This document shows, one piece after another, positions 33,753-42,192 of a stretch of DNA of 44,570 nt. The notes under the pieces were generated by a model, which saw only the letters and a list, made by a program, of their open reading frames with translations, was not told the origin of the DNA and made no database searches. The position numbers were made by a program, and so were the translations under genes. Source of the stretch: Chitinophagales bacterium. Lineage in GTDB: Bacteria > Bacteroidota > Bacteroidia > Chitinophagales > Chitinophagaceae. Positions within the stretch are counted from its first letter, which is position 1, and every line of letters starts with the position of its first letter. Location: the NCBI GenBank assembly GCA_013298665.1, contig JAAFIK010000010.1, positions 1-44,570 on the forward strand, in the 5' to 3' direction.

Positions 33753-35405
33753 ATGAATTTTCATCATTACCATGTACCTTATGCAATTGATGAACAGTAC
33801 AGCCGTCGTATTGCTTACTTCTCCATGGAATTTGCCGTACACCAACCATTGAAGATTTACAGCGGGGGATTGGGTTTTCTCAGCGGCAGCCACATGCGCA
33901 GCGCTTACCAACTCCGTCAGAACCTTGTAGGCGTTGGCATTTTATGGAAATACGGGTATTACGACCAGGCGCGCAACCAGGATCAAACCCTGCAGGTGCA
34001 GTGGAATGAAAAAATATACAATTTCCTTGAAGACCATAATATCAAGTTCCAGATCAACATACATGATCATCCGGTTTGGGTAAAGGCTTACTACCTTAAT
34101 CCTGAAACCTTCCGCAGTGCACCCATGTTCCTGCTGAGTACAGATCTCCCGGAAAACGATTATGTATCGCAAACCATCACACACCGGTTGTATGATGCCA
34201 ATGTGGCTACCAAGGTTGCCCAGTTTATTTTACTGGGTGTAGGTGGTGCAAAGTTGCTTGATGTAATTGGTTTTAATCCCGAGCTTTATCACCTGAATGA
34301 GGCACATGGCGTAAGCGCAGCTTTTTATCTTTACAATAAGTATAAGAGCGTGGAAGAAGTGCGCAAGCGTCTTGTATTCACCACGCATACACCGGAAGAA
34401 GCAGGGAATGAAAAGCATGATATCTTCCTTTGTGAGAAAATGAGTTATTTCTGCGGGATGAAACTTGATGAGGTACGTCGCCTGACGGGCATGAAAGACG
34501 ATCTCTTTAACCATTCCCTTGCGGCACTGCGTTTTGCCAAACTGGCCAATGGGGTATCTCAACTGCATGGTGAAGTGAGCCGTAAAATGTGGGGCGCTTA
34601 TGAAGGTATCTGTGAAATCAAGGCAATTACGAATGCCCAGAACTGGCAGTACTGGGCGGATAAGCAATTGTATTACTTCATGGACGAACGTGATGATGAG
34701 CGTTTTGATGACCGTAAGCGGTTCCTGAAAAAAAGGGCATTTGATCTTGTAGCCGACCAAACCGGTAAACTCCTGGATCCCGATGTATTTACCATTGTAT
34801 GGGCCAGGCGTTTTGCGGGGTATAAAAGGGCTGAATTGCTCACCCGCGATCACCAGCGCTTTGAAGCCCTGCTGAAGAGTAAGAAATACCCTGTTCAGAT
34901 CATCTGGGCGGGTAAGCCCTACCCGGTAGATTATCCGGCAATCAGCGACTTTAATCACCTGGTCAACATCAGCAAGCAATATAAGAATGTGGCTGTTTGC
35001 ACCGGTTATGAACTCTCCCTCAGCAAACGCCTTAAACAGGCTTCTGATGGTTGGCTCAACAACCCGCGTGTACCGCGCGAAGCCAGCGGCACCAGCGGTA
35101 TGACTGCGGCCATGAATGGTGCTGTTAACGTGAGTACGATGGATGGCTGGATCTGCGAGTTTATCAATCATGGCAATAATGGCTTTGTGGTACCACCGGT
35201 AGATTATGCAAATATGCACGTACAGGAGCAGGACGAGTACGACCTGAACAAACTGTACGACATTTTTGAAAACCAGATACTACCGATGTATTACAACAAC
35301 CGTGAGGTATGGCGCCAGATTGTAAAAAATGGCATGCGTGACGTTCGTTTTCAGTTTGATAGTAACCGTATGGCGGATGAGTATTACAAAGTGTTGTATG
35401 TGTAA
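33753..35405 (+). CDS. glgP: Alpha-glucan phosphorylase family protein (short type)
   Basis: 550 aa. GT35 phosphorylase of the short 'alpha-glucan family' type: FSMEFAVHQPLKIYSGGLGF at the N-terminus, YHLNEAHGVSAAF, TTHTPEEAGNEKHD, and VWARRFAGYKRAEL. The segment that normally carries the pyridoxal-phosphate lysine (EASGTGNMK in classical enzymes) reads EASGTSGMTAAMNGA: Thr451 replaces Lys (codon ACT at 35103). All other signature parts are intact and the gene is full length, so this is not simple decay. The family breaks down glycogen-like glucans to glucose-1-P; how this variant handles the cofactor is unclear. It has a long upstream region (257 bp). Confidence 0.88.
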   Translation: MNFHHYHVPYAIDEQYSRRIAYFSMEFAVHQPLKIYSGGLGFLSGSHMRSAYQLRQNLVGVGILWKYGYYDQARNQDQTLQVQWNEKIYNFLEDHNIKFQINIHDHPVWVKAYYLNPETFRSAPMFLLSTDLPENDYVSQTITHRLYDANVATKVAQFILLGVGGAKLLDVIGFNPELYHLNEAHGVSAAFYLYNKYKSVEEVRKRLVFTTHTPEEAGNEKHDIFLCEKMSYFCGMKLDEVRRLTGMKDDLFNHSLAALRFAKLANGVSQLHGEVSRKMWGAYEGICEIKAITNAQNWQYWADKQLYYFMDERDDERFDDRKRFLKKRAFDLVADQTGKLLDPDVFTIVWARRFAGYKRAELLTRDHQRFEALLKSKKYPVQIIWAGKPYPVDYPAISDFNHLVNISKQYKNVAVCTGYELSLSKRLKQASDGWLNNPRVPREASGTSGMTAAMNGAVNVSTMDGWICEFINHGNNGFVVPPVDYANMHVQEQDEYDLNKLYDIFENQILPMYYNNREVWRQIVKNGMRDVRFQFDSNRMADEYYKVLYV

Positions 35406-35416
35406 AAAATACTTAG

Positions 35417-35453
35417 CCACGGGGTTATAACCCCCGGTGGCGGGCTCTGCCCC
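35417..35453. repeat. GC-rich double hairpin after glgP
   Basis: A 14-bp perfect palindrome GGGGTTATAACCCC (35421-35434) is flanked by CCAC/GTGG, followed by CGGG-ctctg-CCCG (35441-35453). No T tract. Part of a dispersed intergenic sequence also seen near 43720-43797. Confidence 0.7.
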
Positions 35454-35457
35454 GTCA

Positions 35458-35479
35458 TACTTAGTAGTTAGTCGCAAGA
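35458..35479 (+). repeat. Dispersed repeat (matches 43776-43797 inverted)
   Basis: 22-bp stretch matches the reverse complement of 43776-43797 at 20 of 22 positions. Confidence 0.7.
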
Positions 35480-35615
35480 GGCAGGGGTCAGCATTCATGT
35501 TATTCGTACCTTAGTGCAGATCGTTAGCAGCTGGAAGCATTTATTTAACATGCGGCCAAAAAAATTTTTCCTGCATAAGGTGTCCGATACTAAAGACTCA
35601 GTACTGATTACTCCA

Positions 35616-36194
35616 TTAATACATACAGGCCTGTCCCTGCCCAACCGGTAATACAGACGCAATTACCTCCTGTTTTACCTGCTGGTCATACAGTTTTTCA
35701 ATTGCCCACCCCATAAGGTCAACCGCTGCGAGGCATCCTGCTGCTGTTGCAATATTGTCGTGTGTTACCAGGTGCTGGTCTTCCACAACGGTAACCCCAA
35801 GTTCGCGAAGCAAGGTAACTGTGGTGGGGTAGGTGGTGGCAGACAGGCCGTTCAGCAAACCCAATGCCCCGATGAGCAGGGCACCCGAACACATGGAACA
35901 AATCAGTTGGCGGTTGGGGTCGAGTGAAAACCGGGACAGATAGGCTTCGTCTTTATAGAGTGCTCTTGCGCCGGGACCACTCGCAAAGAAAACGAGATCG
36001 GCTTCATTGGCTTCCTCTATCATACCCTGCATATCTAAATTGATGCCACATACCGAGCGATGCTGACTGGCTGTACCCAGGATGCGTACAGAAAAGTCTT
36101 TGTCCCTGAACCGAATCCGGTTAAGCAGATCCCAGGGCAGGAAAACATCCACATCCGTAAATTTATCAAACGCTATAATCGTTGCTTTTTTCAT
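35616..36194 (-). CDS. DJ-1/PfpI family protein
   Basis: 192 aa. The elbow cysteine is in LICSMCSGALLIGALGLLNG, and the glutamine-amidotransferase-like core is otherwise as in DJ-1/ThiJ proteins (KATIIAFDKFTDVDVFLPWD, DLVFFASGPGARALY, HDNIATAAGCLAAVD). Members include glyoxalase III, isonitrile hydratase and chaperone-like proteins; the sequence does not decide. It has no signal peptide. It is not tightly linked to the two-component operon upstream (113 bp gap on the same strand). Confidence 0.88.
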   Translation of the reverse strand: MKKATIIAFDKFTDVDVFLPWDLLNRIRFRDKDFSVRILGTASQHRSVCGINLDMQGMIEEANEADLVFFASGPGARALYKDEAYLSRFSLDPNRQLICSMCSGALLIGALGLLNGLSATTYPTTVTLLRELGVTVVEDQHLVTHDNIATAAGCLAAVDLMGWAIEKLYDQQVKQEVIASVLPVGQGQACMY

Positions 36195-36307
36195 ACTGTG
36201 CTGTTATTATGGTCATCAATAGTATGAAGATAGAACGTTTCCCTGAATATGTGAAGCCATGCGTATGCTTTCTGCTGTGTTGAAATACCTGATCGGGCTG
36301 TTCGTCT

Positions 36308-36952
36308 TTATACCTTTGGTGTAATGCCGATTTTAATGGCATATAAAACAAGCCCCACCCTTGTTTTCAGTCCCAGTTTTTCAAATAATTGGTCGCGGTA
36401 GCTTTCCACTGTTCGCGGACTCACAAACATTTTCTCCCCTATTTCGCGGTAAGTCATTTCGCTGCAGGCATACCGGAGAAATTCCACCTCCCTGTCGTTG
36501 AGCCTGATGGCTGGTTTTTTCTCTTCCTCACCAATGCTCATCAGTATCCTGCTGGCAGCCCAGTCGGGGTAATGGAATCCTTTTTTTACCAATGCATCCA
36601 ATGCCTTCAGCAATTCTACCGGGTGTACATTTTTGTGCAGGTAACCCTTTGCGCCGCTCTTGATCATCCGGATCAGGCTTTCGTCGTCATCCTGCATACT
36701 CAGCGCCATAATCAATACTGCCGGATGATTTTCCTTCAGCCAGCATGCTGTTTCGAAGCCATTCATCACGGGCATACTGATGTCGAGCAGTATGATATCA
36801 GGTATGTTTTTCTGCTGCCTGAATTTTTCCTGCAGTGCTTTGCCGTTCTCCACTTCATAGAGTACCTGGTAACCTGTAAATGGTTCTATGATTGCGGCAA
36901 GTGCTTTTGCAATGAGCAGGTGGTCGTCTACAATTACGATGGTATGTTTCAT
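36308..36952 (-). CDS. LuxR/NarL-type response regulator
   Basis: 214 aa. Receiver domain with acidic pocket VDDH (9-11), phospho-acceptor Asp57 in IILLDISMPVMNG, a switch region IMALSMQDDD and Lys in KGYLHKN. The C-terminal HTH-LuxR domain is LNDREVEFLRYACSEMTYRE with IGEKMFVSPRTVESYRDQLF as recognition part. Partner of the histidine kinase whose stop lies 1 bp before its start. The target genes are unknown; the neighbouring lipoprotein array with its ordered direct repeats is a candidate (inference). Confidence 0.95.
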   Translation of the reverse strand: MKHTIVIVDDHLLIAKALAAIIEPFTGYQVLYEVENGKALQEKFRQQKNIPDIILLDISMPVMNGFETACWLKENHPAVLIMALSMQDDDESLIRMIKSGAKGYLHKNVHPVELLKALDALVKKGFHYPDWAASRILMSIGEEEKKPAIRLNDREVEFLRYACSEMTYREIGEKMFVSPRTVESYRDQLFEKLGLKTRVGLVLYAIKIGITPKV

Positions 36953-36953
36953 A

Positions 36954-37736
36954 TTATGTGTATTGAGGGATGGTTAGTTGAAGGGTTGTGCCGGTGCCGG
37001 GTGTGCTGTGCAGGGTTATCAGTGCGCCAATGGCAGCGGCTCTTCTTTTCATATTGATCAGCCCCATACCAAACTGTGCTTTTTCCGAATTTGTTGTATC
37101 AAATCCTTTTCCATTATCGGTTATCATAATCATTGTGCCGGCTGCTGCTTTGCTCATCTGTATGCTGATCTGTGTGCAACCGGAATGTTTCAGGCTGTTT
37201 TGAATAAACTCCTGTACTATGCGCAGGATTACATTTTTATAGAGTTGGGGTATTGGAATATGCTCCACATCCATGGTTAACGCAGCCTTACAAATATCCG
37301 TCAGGTTTACCTGCTCGCATTCTTTCTGCAGCAATACCTGCAGGTCACCCGGATTGTCACTGGTAAGACTTTTGCTCAGGTTACGTAATTCGGTGAGGCT
37401 TTCGTTGATGATATTGCCGATGGCGGTCAGTTGCGGATGAAGGTCGGGGTAATTGTTTGTATGGCTGAGTTGCTGGTTGTAGAGACTGGCCAGGGTAAGC
37501 TTCTGCCCAACGCTGTCGTGAATTTCACGGCCGATGTACTGCATGGTTTGCTGCTGTATTTCTATCTGGGAAAACAGCAGCTCTTTGGCATGTTGTTCGT
37601 TGAGTAATAATTTTTCCTTCATGTGTTTGAGTTTGTATTTCCGGTATTGGATAAAGAAGAGCAGGATGCCCGCACTGAACGTAAGCAACAGGATGGTTAC
37701 GATGGCGAGGAATATAGTGAATTCGGTTTGCGGCAT
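36954..37736 (-). CDS. Sensor histidine kinase (HisKA_3)
   Basis: 260 aa from the ATG at 37736; an upstream TTG is less likely. One N-terminal membrane helix (FTIFLAIVTILLLTFSAGIL), a short coiled coil, the H-box GREIHDSVGQKLTLAS (His73) and ATPase N-box VQEFIQNSLKHSG with G-boxes ITDNGKGFD and GMGLINMKRRA. It has no periplasmic sensor domain of its own, so it may read its signal through a partner, such as the multi-pass protein encoded just upstream, whose gene overlaps it by 40 bp. Cognate regulator: the LuxR-type gene 1 bp downstream. Confidence 0.93.
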   Translation of the reverse strand: MPQTEFTIFLAIVTILLLTFSAGILLFFIQYRKYKLKHMKEKLLLNEQHAKELLFSQIEIQQQTMQYIGREIHDSVGQKLTLASLYNQQLSHTNNYPDLHPQLTAIGNIINESLTELRNLSKSLTSDNPGDLQVLLQKECEQVNLTDICKAALTMDVEHIPIPQLYKNVILRIVQEFIQNSLKHSGCTQISIQMSKAAAGTMIMITDNGKGFDTTNSEKAQFGMGLINMKRRAAAIGALITLHSTPGTGTTLQLTIPQYT

Positions 37737-38392
37737 ATAAAACTGATGGTAAAAAGTGAATACATGCAATAATTCAGTATAAAGCTAAGGTAAGTATATG
37801 CCCAAAACACCGTTTTATGATTTTTGTACATCATATTCCGGAGGCCATAATATGGTGCAGTACCGAGGTAAAAGGCCAGCAGACCGATACAGACCCAGAA
37901 CAACGGGTTCTTTTTGAAGTGGAGGATATCGTCGCTCCGGACAAGTTTGATCAGGAAACTGAGGATCAGTACAAGCAGCACCAGGTTGCCGGTGGTATAG
38001 CTTATTGAAGGGAAACTGTAGCTGGTTCTGTAAAAATCTGTACTGCGCAGATAGGTATCGAACAGCCAGACCAGGAGATAAACAAAGGTGCCGGTTATGC
38101 TTAACCTTTTGAGGCCCGGTGCAATGGTTTGCCGCGAAAGTAACCAGAAAAAGAAGAGAAATTCAACCGGAAGCACAATGTAATGGTAAAACGCCTGATT
38201 CAGGGCTGCGTGCTGGGTATAATCCATATACCAGCCTGCCCATTCGGCCACTACAATAAAGGAGAGATAAACGGGAAACCATTTCCAGTAGCTGTTTTTT
38301 ACCTGTGACCAGTAGCAAAACCCTGCTATGGCAGCCATGAGTTCGAATCCTTTCAGTATCCAGCCCGCTATGTTGATGATTTCCCGGTTCAT
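37697..38392 (-). CDS. Multi-pass membrane protein, putative sensor partner
   Basis: 231 aa, about seven membrane helices (IAGWILKGFELMAAIAGFCY, FPVYLSFIVVAEWAGWY, FYHYIVLPVEFLFFFWLL, LSITGTFVYLLVWLFDTYL, TGNLVLLVLILSFLIKLV, LFWVCIGLLAFYLGTAPYYG, VFWAYTYLSFILNYCMYSL). No family is recognised. Its end overlaps the start of the histidine kinase by 40 bp, and 12 bp separate it from the upstream lipoprotein-like gene. This tight packing suggests it is part of the signalling operon, perhaps the membrane sensor. Confidence 0.78.
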   Translation of the reverse strand: MNREIINIAGWILKGFELMAAIAGFCYWSQVKNSYWKWFPVYLSFIVVAEWAGWYMDYTQHAALNQAFYHYIVLPVEFLFFFWLLSRQTIAPGLKRLSITGTFVYLLVWLFDTYLRSTDFYRTSYSFPSISYTTGNLVLLVLILSFLIKLVRSDDILHFKKNPLFWVCIGLLAFYLGTAPYYGLRNMMYKNHKTVFWAYTYLSFILNYCMYSLFTISFICRKPNSLYSSPS

Positions 38393-38404
38393 ATTAAAGG
38401 GGTA

Positions 38405-39163
38405 TTAAAAGGCACTTCCGGTGATAGGATCGGGCGGTACCATACTGCCGTGGTTTTGGATGGATATCCAGTTGTTGGGCGTTGTTGAAAATGATTGCGG
38501 GGTGGCAGAGGACAGGATCAATGAAGGGTCGCCCGCAAAGGGTTGGGGACTGCCTGCAAACCATGCCTGCATGGTTTTGGGTACACAGCCTGATGAAGTA
38601 CCCCAATGCCAGGGATCAAAATCGTGCTGCACCTGTGGCAGGGTTTGATCCTGAAAAGTTGGCACCATAAATAATGTATGGCAGTTGGCATAGCTGGGGG
38701 GCAGTGCAGAAAGATTGTTTTCACCAGCCATTTGCGCGGCATCCGGATAACGGGCATAATAGATCCGCACCCCGGCATTAACACTCCCACTGCAACGGTT
38801 GGCACAGATGGCAGCTTCGATTTGCCAGAGAAAGTTTTTGAGGGTTTCCACGCTGAACCAGATGCTGTTGGCATCATTGTAGCCGTTGACCTGTGTAAGC
38901 AGTGGCCGGTTTATACTCTGGTAACTGCCGGCCATCGATTTTGCCAATGGTGCTTTGAGCCCGGTAATCGTTAACCCTTTGTAATCCTTACAGGTAACAC
39001 AGGATTGTACAGCTGCATTATCGTTATCCTGACCGGTGGGGGTTATGCCAGCCCTTGCCGCAGGCGGCTCATCCTGGTTGCCACGCAGGCTGTTCTTTTT
39101 GCAAAACTGCAACCCAATGATCAATACGGCAAGTGCAACAGTTAAAAATGGAGACTGTTTCAT
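38405..39163 (-). CDS. Secreted Cys-containing protein, first gene of the signalling operon
   Basis: 252 aa. N-terminal leader MKQSPFLTVALAVLIIGLQF followed by Cys21-KK: the position fits SPII, but the lipobox (LQFC) is poor. The mature part has further cysteines in SCVTCKDYKG, AAICANRCSGSVNAG and GCVPKTM, plus YNDANSIWFSVETLKNFLWQ and HDFDPWHWGTSSG. No family is recognised. It is the first gene of a minus-strand unit (this gene, membrane protein, histidine kinase, regulator), so a role as periplasmic signal-binding or signal protein is conceivable. It is divergent from the lipoprotein array. Confidence 0.78.
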   Translation of the reverse strand: MKQSPFLTVALAVLIIGLQFCKKNSLRGNQDEPPAARAGITPTGQDNDNAAVQSCVTCKDYKGLTITGLKAPLAKSMAGSYQSINRPLLTQVNGYNDANSIWFSVETLKNFLWQIEAAICANRCSGSVNAGVRIYYARYPDAAQMAGENNLSALPPSYANCHTLFMVPTFQDQTLPQVQHDFDPWHWGTSSGCVPKTMQAWFAGSPQPFAGDPSLILSSATPQSFSTTPNNWISIQNHGSMVPPDPITGSAF

Positions 39164-39224
39164 AAATTATAATTTTAAAGTTAGACAATTATTTCCTTTG
39201 ATGCAATGGGTATCATTGTTTCAA

Positions 39225-39251
39225 GGAGGTGTATGCAAAATGCCTCCTTTT
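39225..39251 (+). terminator. Orphan stem-loop with T tract
   Basis: GGAGGTGT (39225-39232) pairs with ATGCCTCC (39240-39247, two G-U), followed by TTTT. There is no plus-strand gene before it. Confidence 0.5.
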
Positions 39252-39264
39252 ACAACAGGAACAC

Positions 39265-39375
39265 TCCGTTGAATAACGGTTTTTGTCCGTCATTTAGACA
39301 TATTTTTTTCCGTCATTTGCCTGGTAAAATATCGTTATTTAGCTGTCTTTCCCCAATTATTTTATAGTATTTTGG
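39265..39375 (+). promoter_or_regulatory. Direct-repeat regulated promoter, array gene 1
   Basis: Four direct repeats: TCCGTTGAA (39265), TCCGTCATT (39286), TCCGTCATT (39309), ATCGTTATT (39331); spacing 21, 23, 22. A -7-like TATTTTGG (39368-39375, one mismatch) starts 37 bp after the start of the last repeat. Confidence 0.65.
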
Positions 39376-39500
39376 CAGCAATATGATGCCGCTGGGAATA
39401 AGCAATATGGGAATAAGCAATAACTATGTTCACCACTATCTTTTACGCCCATTGTCCCGGTGGTTTGAAAACCATTTATAACTTATAAAAAAACAGCATT

Positions 39501-40562
39501 ATGAAAAAACTCATGTTGTCTTTTGCCGCTGTTATACTTACAGCGCTCTTATTGGTTTCTGCCTGCAAAAAGGGAAAAGAAACCACCCTTCCCGAAAACA
39601 ATATAACAGAAGAGACGGCCGGGCGGGCCGGTGAGCAGGGTGATGCACAGGCTTTCTTTACTGCCAATGGCCCCAAGTCACAATCGTTTCTGATCAATCC
39701 CAGGCAGAGCCAGCGGCTCCGCCTGGCCAGGGGTACCGTTGTCAATATTCCGGCTAATGCGTTCACTATTAATGGAGCCCTGGTTACGGCTGCACAGGTA
39801 AAGGTAGATATACTGGAACTGACCGACAGGGGTGGCATGGCTTTGACAGGTATCAATACCATGGTGCGTGAGCGTATCCTGGAAAGTAATGGTCCGTTGC
39901 GGATTGAGGCTGCAGCCAATGGGGTGGCGGTGGATAAGAAGCTGGCGCAAGGTGCGCAGTTGAGACTGGAAGTACCCGACAGGGTGCGTAATAACCGTCC
40001 ACTGAACCTGTTTGACGGGGTGACCATTAATGTTCCCGGTGCAGGGGGGGCGGTACAGCCACAATTTGATTGGAACCCGGTTCAGGTACCCGGTCAGGCC
40101 AATGATATCCCGCCTGTGGTTACCACTTCAGGAACTACCTACAACTTCAGTTGGCCCACCACGGGCTGGTGTAACCCCGATTGGTTCTGGTCATATCCTG
40201 CAGGTACTGTATTTACCACGATGTATGTAAACCTGCCCGTTAACCCCGGTACGCTTGCGGGCTATCAGGGCATTGGCGGGGGCAATACCTATGTGCTTTT
40301 TGTACCTCAGGGTAAAAGTACTATATACCATATATATACACACTATAACAACAATAATGTAGAGAGTTATGCCAACAGCATCCCGGTAGGCATTACCGGT
40401 CGTCTGCTGGCCTATAGCGTGGTGGGTACCAGTTATTATTTCGCCAAGAAAGACATTGTAACAACGGGTAGTGCTACGGTGCCGATCAACGAAACACTCA
40501 ATCTTACACCAACAACACAGGCTGCACTTACGGCTGAACTTACGGCTTTATCCACGTATTGA
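39501..40562 (+). CDS. Array lipoprotein 1
   Basis: 353 aa. SPII leader MKKLMLSFAAVILTALLLVS with lipidated Cys22 in SACKKGKE. The mature protein starts with a Glu/Gly-rich linker, then GDAQAFFTANGPKSQSFLIN, 'RLARGTVVNIPANAFTING' and 'DILELTDRGGMALTGINTMV'. This pattern (G-T-x-I-x-I-P-A-x-A-F) is a beta-sandwich-like domain frequent in Bacteroidota surface lipoproteins. The C-terminal part shares 'NPGTLAGYQGIGGGNTYVLF' and 'RLLAYSVVGTSYYFAKKDIV' with its paralogues. It is the most divergent of the four array members. Function unknown; a surface-exposed binding or structural role is inferred. It has its own promoter and terminator. Confidence 0.85.
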   Translation: MKKLMLSFAAVILTALLLVSACKKGKETTLPENNITEETAGRAGEQGDAQAFFTANGPKSQSFLINPRQSQRLRLARGTVVNIPANAFTINGALVTAAQVKVDILELTDRGGMALTGINTMVRERILESNGPLRIEAAANGVAVDKKLAQGAQLRLEVPDRVRNNRPLNLFDGVTINVPGAGGAVQPQFDWNPVQVPGQANDIPPVVTTSGTTYNFSWPTTGWCNPDWFWSYPAGTVFTTMYVNLPVNPGTLAGYQGIGGGNTYVLFVPQGKSTIYHIYTHYNNNNVESYANSIPVGITGRLLAYSVVGTSYYFAKKDIVTTGSATVPINETLNLTPTTQAALTAELTALSTY

Positions 40563-40613
40563 TGCGGGTTGTTGATGTGTAGTGAGTGGTGAATGGCTAT
40601 TGCTGAATATTAT

Positions 40614-40638
40614 GAGGGGAGTTAAGCTCCCCTCTTTT
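40614..40638 (+). terminator. Terminator of array gene 1
   Basis: GAGGGGAG (40614-40621) and CTCCCCTC (40627-40634) form a perfect 8-bp stem followed by TTTT. Confidence 0.88.
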
Positions 40639-40686
40639 GCGTACCCGTGTGTACCATGGTTGTTGCTGCACCCGGTCATATTTGCT

Positions 40687-40799
40687 TCCGTTGAACAACG
40701 GTTTCTGATCCGTCTTTTCAACATATATTTTTCCGTTGATGCGCCGCCGGAATACCGTTCTATGTGCACCTGCCGGTACTGGTTTCAGTAATAGGTTTG
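40687..40799 (+). promoter_or_regulatory. Direct-repeat regulated promoter, array gene 2
   Basis: Four direct repeats: TCCGTTGAA (40687), TCCGTCTTT (40709), TCCGTTGAT (40732), ACCGTTCTA (40754); spacing 22, 23, 22. The exact -7 box TAGGTTTG (40792-40799) starts 38 bp after the start of the last repeat. Confidence 0.7.
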
Positions 40800-40907
40800 T
40801 ACCGGCAAGTTGATTACACCCGGACGAAGAAAGCCTTTTCTTAACCTCATGGCAGGAGAACCCCCGTTGTAATGAACACCACATTCTTAACTTAAACATT
40901 TTTTACG

Positions 40908-41969
40908 ATGAAAAAACTCATGTTGTCGTTTGCAGCCGTAATCCTTACCACGCTGCTCCTCGTCTCTTCCTGCAAAAAAGGGGCGGATCCGTTGCCAAAA
41001 GAAAATGCCCCGGCAGACACCGAAACAAAAAATGCGCGTTTACAGCAGATGCGCACAGGTGATGGGGGAGATGCTGAGGCCTATTTTGCCGAATATGGCC
41101 CTCAGTATGAAACTTTTATGATTGATCCGCGGTTGTCGAGAACCATCCGCTTACGCCAGGGTACAAGGATTTCCATCCCGGCAGGCGCCTTTATGCTGAA
41201 TGGCCAGGTGATCAGGAGCGGCCTGGTAAAATTTGATGTACTCGAACTGCCCGACAGGGGTACCATGGCGCGTCGGGGTATCAATACGATGGCTGGAGCA
41301 ACGCTTTTGGATAGTGATGGTTCTTTTGATATGGTGGCCACGGTTAACGGGGTAAATGTGGACAGGCAACTGGCGCCGGGCAGATCACTCCGCTTTGTGG
41401 TACCCGACTGGCAGCCCACGGGCCGAACTGCGAGCGGTCTTTATGAGAGTGTGGTTACGCTGGGTACAGGGGAACAGGCGCAATTCAACTGGCAGGTGGT
41501 GAGCACAACCGGACAGAATAATGTTGTACCCAATACGGGTGGAAACTGGACATTTGATTTTATCAATTTAGGTGGTTGTAATATTGATGAACCTGCTCCG
41601 CCTCCCCCAATGCAGAACCCGCGCTTAATCAATACCACGATTACGGTAACCCTGCCCAATAACCCCGGCACGATTGCCGGCTATCAGGGTTCCGGTGGTG
41701 CGAATACCTATGTATTACTTGCTCCCAGGGGGCTGAATGCACTTGCACAGCTTTACCTGTCCAACGGCAATAACCAGGTATCAAGTCTGCCCAACAGTGT
41801 TTTTATTGGCATGAATGCGCGGTTACTGGCCTATTCGGCGGTAAATGGTAATTACTATATTGCCAAAAAAGACATCATCACCACAGCGGGTATGTCCGAA
41901 TCGCTGATTTTTGAACCCACAGATGCGGCTACGCTCACAGCAGAGCTGAATGCATTGAACAGTTATTGA
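40908..41969 (+). CDS. Array lipoprotein 2
   Basis: 353 aa, same architecture as its neighbours: leader MKKLMLSFAAVILTTLLLVS with Cys22 in SSCKKGADP, a charged linker with QQMRTGDGGDAEAYFAEYGP, the core 'GTRISIPAGAFMLNGQVIRS', LDV-like 'KFDVLELPDRGTMARRGINT', 'APGRSLRFVVPDWQP', and C-terminal 'NNPGTIAGYQGSGGANTYVL' and 'ARLLAYSAVNGNYYIAKKDI'. By eye it is closer to copy 3 than to copy 1. The variable part (about residues 175-245) contains the proline-rich stretch CNIDEPAPPPPMQNPR. Own promoter at 40687-40799 and terminator at 42014-42046. Confidence 0.86.
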   Translation: MKKLMLSFAAVILTTLLLVSSCKKGADPLPKENAPADTETKNARLQQMRTGDGGDAEAYFAEYGPQYETFMIDPRLSRTIRLRQGTRISIPAGAFMLNGQVIRSGLVKFDVLELPDRGTMARRGINTMAGATLLDSDGSFDMVATVNGVNVDRQLAPGRSLRFVVPDWQPTGRTASGLYESVVTLGTGEQAQFNWQVVSTTGQNNVVPNTGGNWTFDFINLGGCNIDEPAPPPPMQNPRLINTTITVTLPNNPGTIAGYQGSGGANTYVLLAPRGLNALAQLYLSNGNNQVSSLPNSVFIGMNARLLAYSAVNGNYYIAKKDIITTAGMSESLIFEPTDAATLTAELNALNSY

Positions 41970-42013
41970 CGGTAGTTTTCGCGATGATGATTGGTGTTTA
42001 GTTATTAAAAACA

Positions 42014-42046
42014 GGGGCTGTCTCCATGTGGCGGGACAGCTCTTTT
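42014..42046 (+). terminator. Terminator of array gene 2
   Basis: GCTGTC(t)CC pairs with GG(g)GACAGC around a short loop (42017-42040), followed by TCTTTTT. Confidence 0.8.
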
Positions 42047-42077
42047 TGTATTGTAGCAAGAAAAGAAGACATAAGAA

Positions 42078-42165
42078 GCAGGAGGGGTTCTTTCTTGATA
42101 CTTATGTCTTGCATCTCATATCTGGAATGGTAGCAGGAGGAGGGTTTTGTCTTGATACTTATGTT
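42078..42165 (+). repeat. Imperfect direct repeat, period about 57 bp
   Basis: The stretch AGCAGGAGG..GGTT..T..TCTTGATACTTATGT occurs twice; the 15-bp TCTTGATACTTATGT is identical in both (42093-42107 and 42150-42164). Confidence 0.75.
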
Positions 42166-42192
42166 TTCTTCTCCTGTTGCTATTTTCAGATT

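Larger units (their letters stand above)
39164..39500. other. 337-bp divergent intergenic region
   Basis: Holds an orphan plus-strand terminator-like stem-loop (39225-39251) and the direct-repeat promoter of the first array gene (39265-39375). No gene seen. Confidence 0.7.
40563..40907. other. 345-bp spacer between array genes 1 and 2
   Basis: Contains the terminator of gene 1 and the direct-repeat promoter of gene 2; no gene. Confidence 0.7.

Noticed and set aside
34230..35219. 329-codon open frame antisense to glgP
   Set aside because: Shadow of the phosphorylase gene, no motif recognised.
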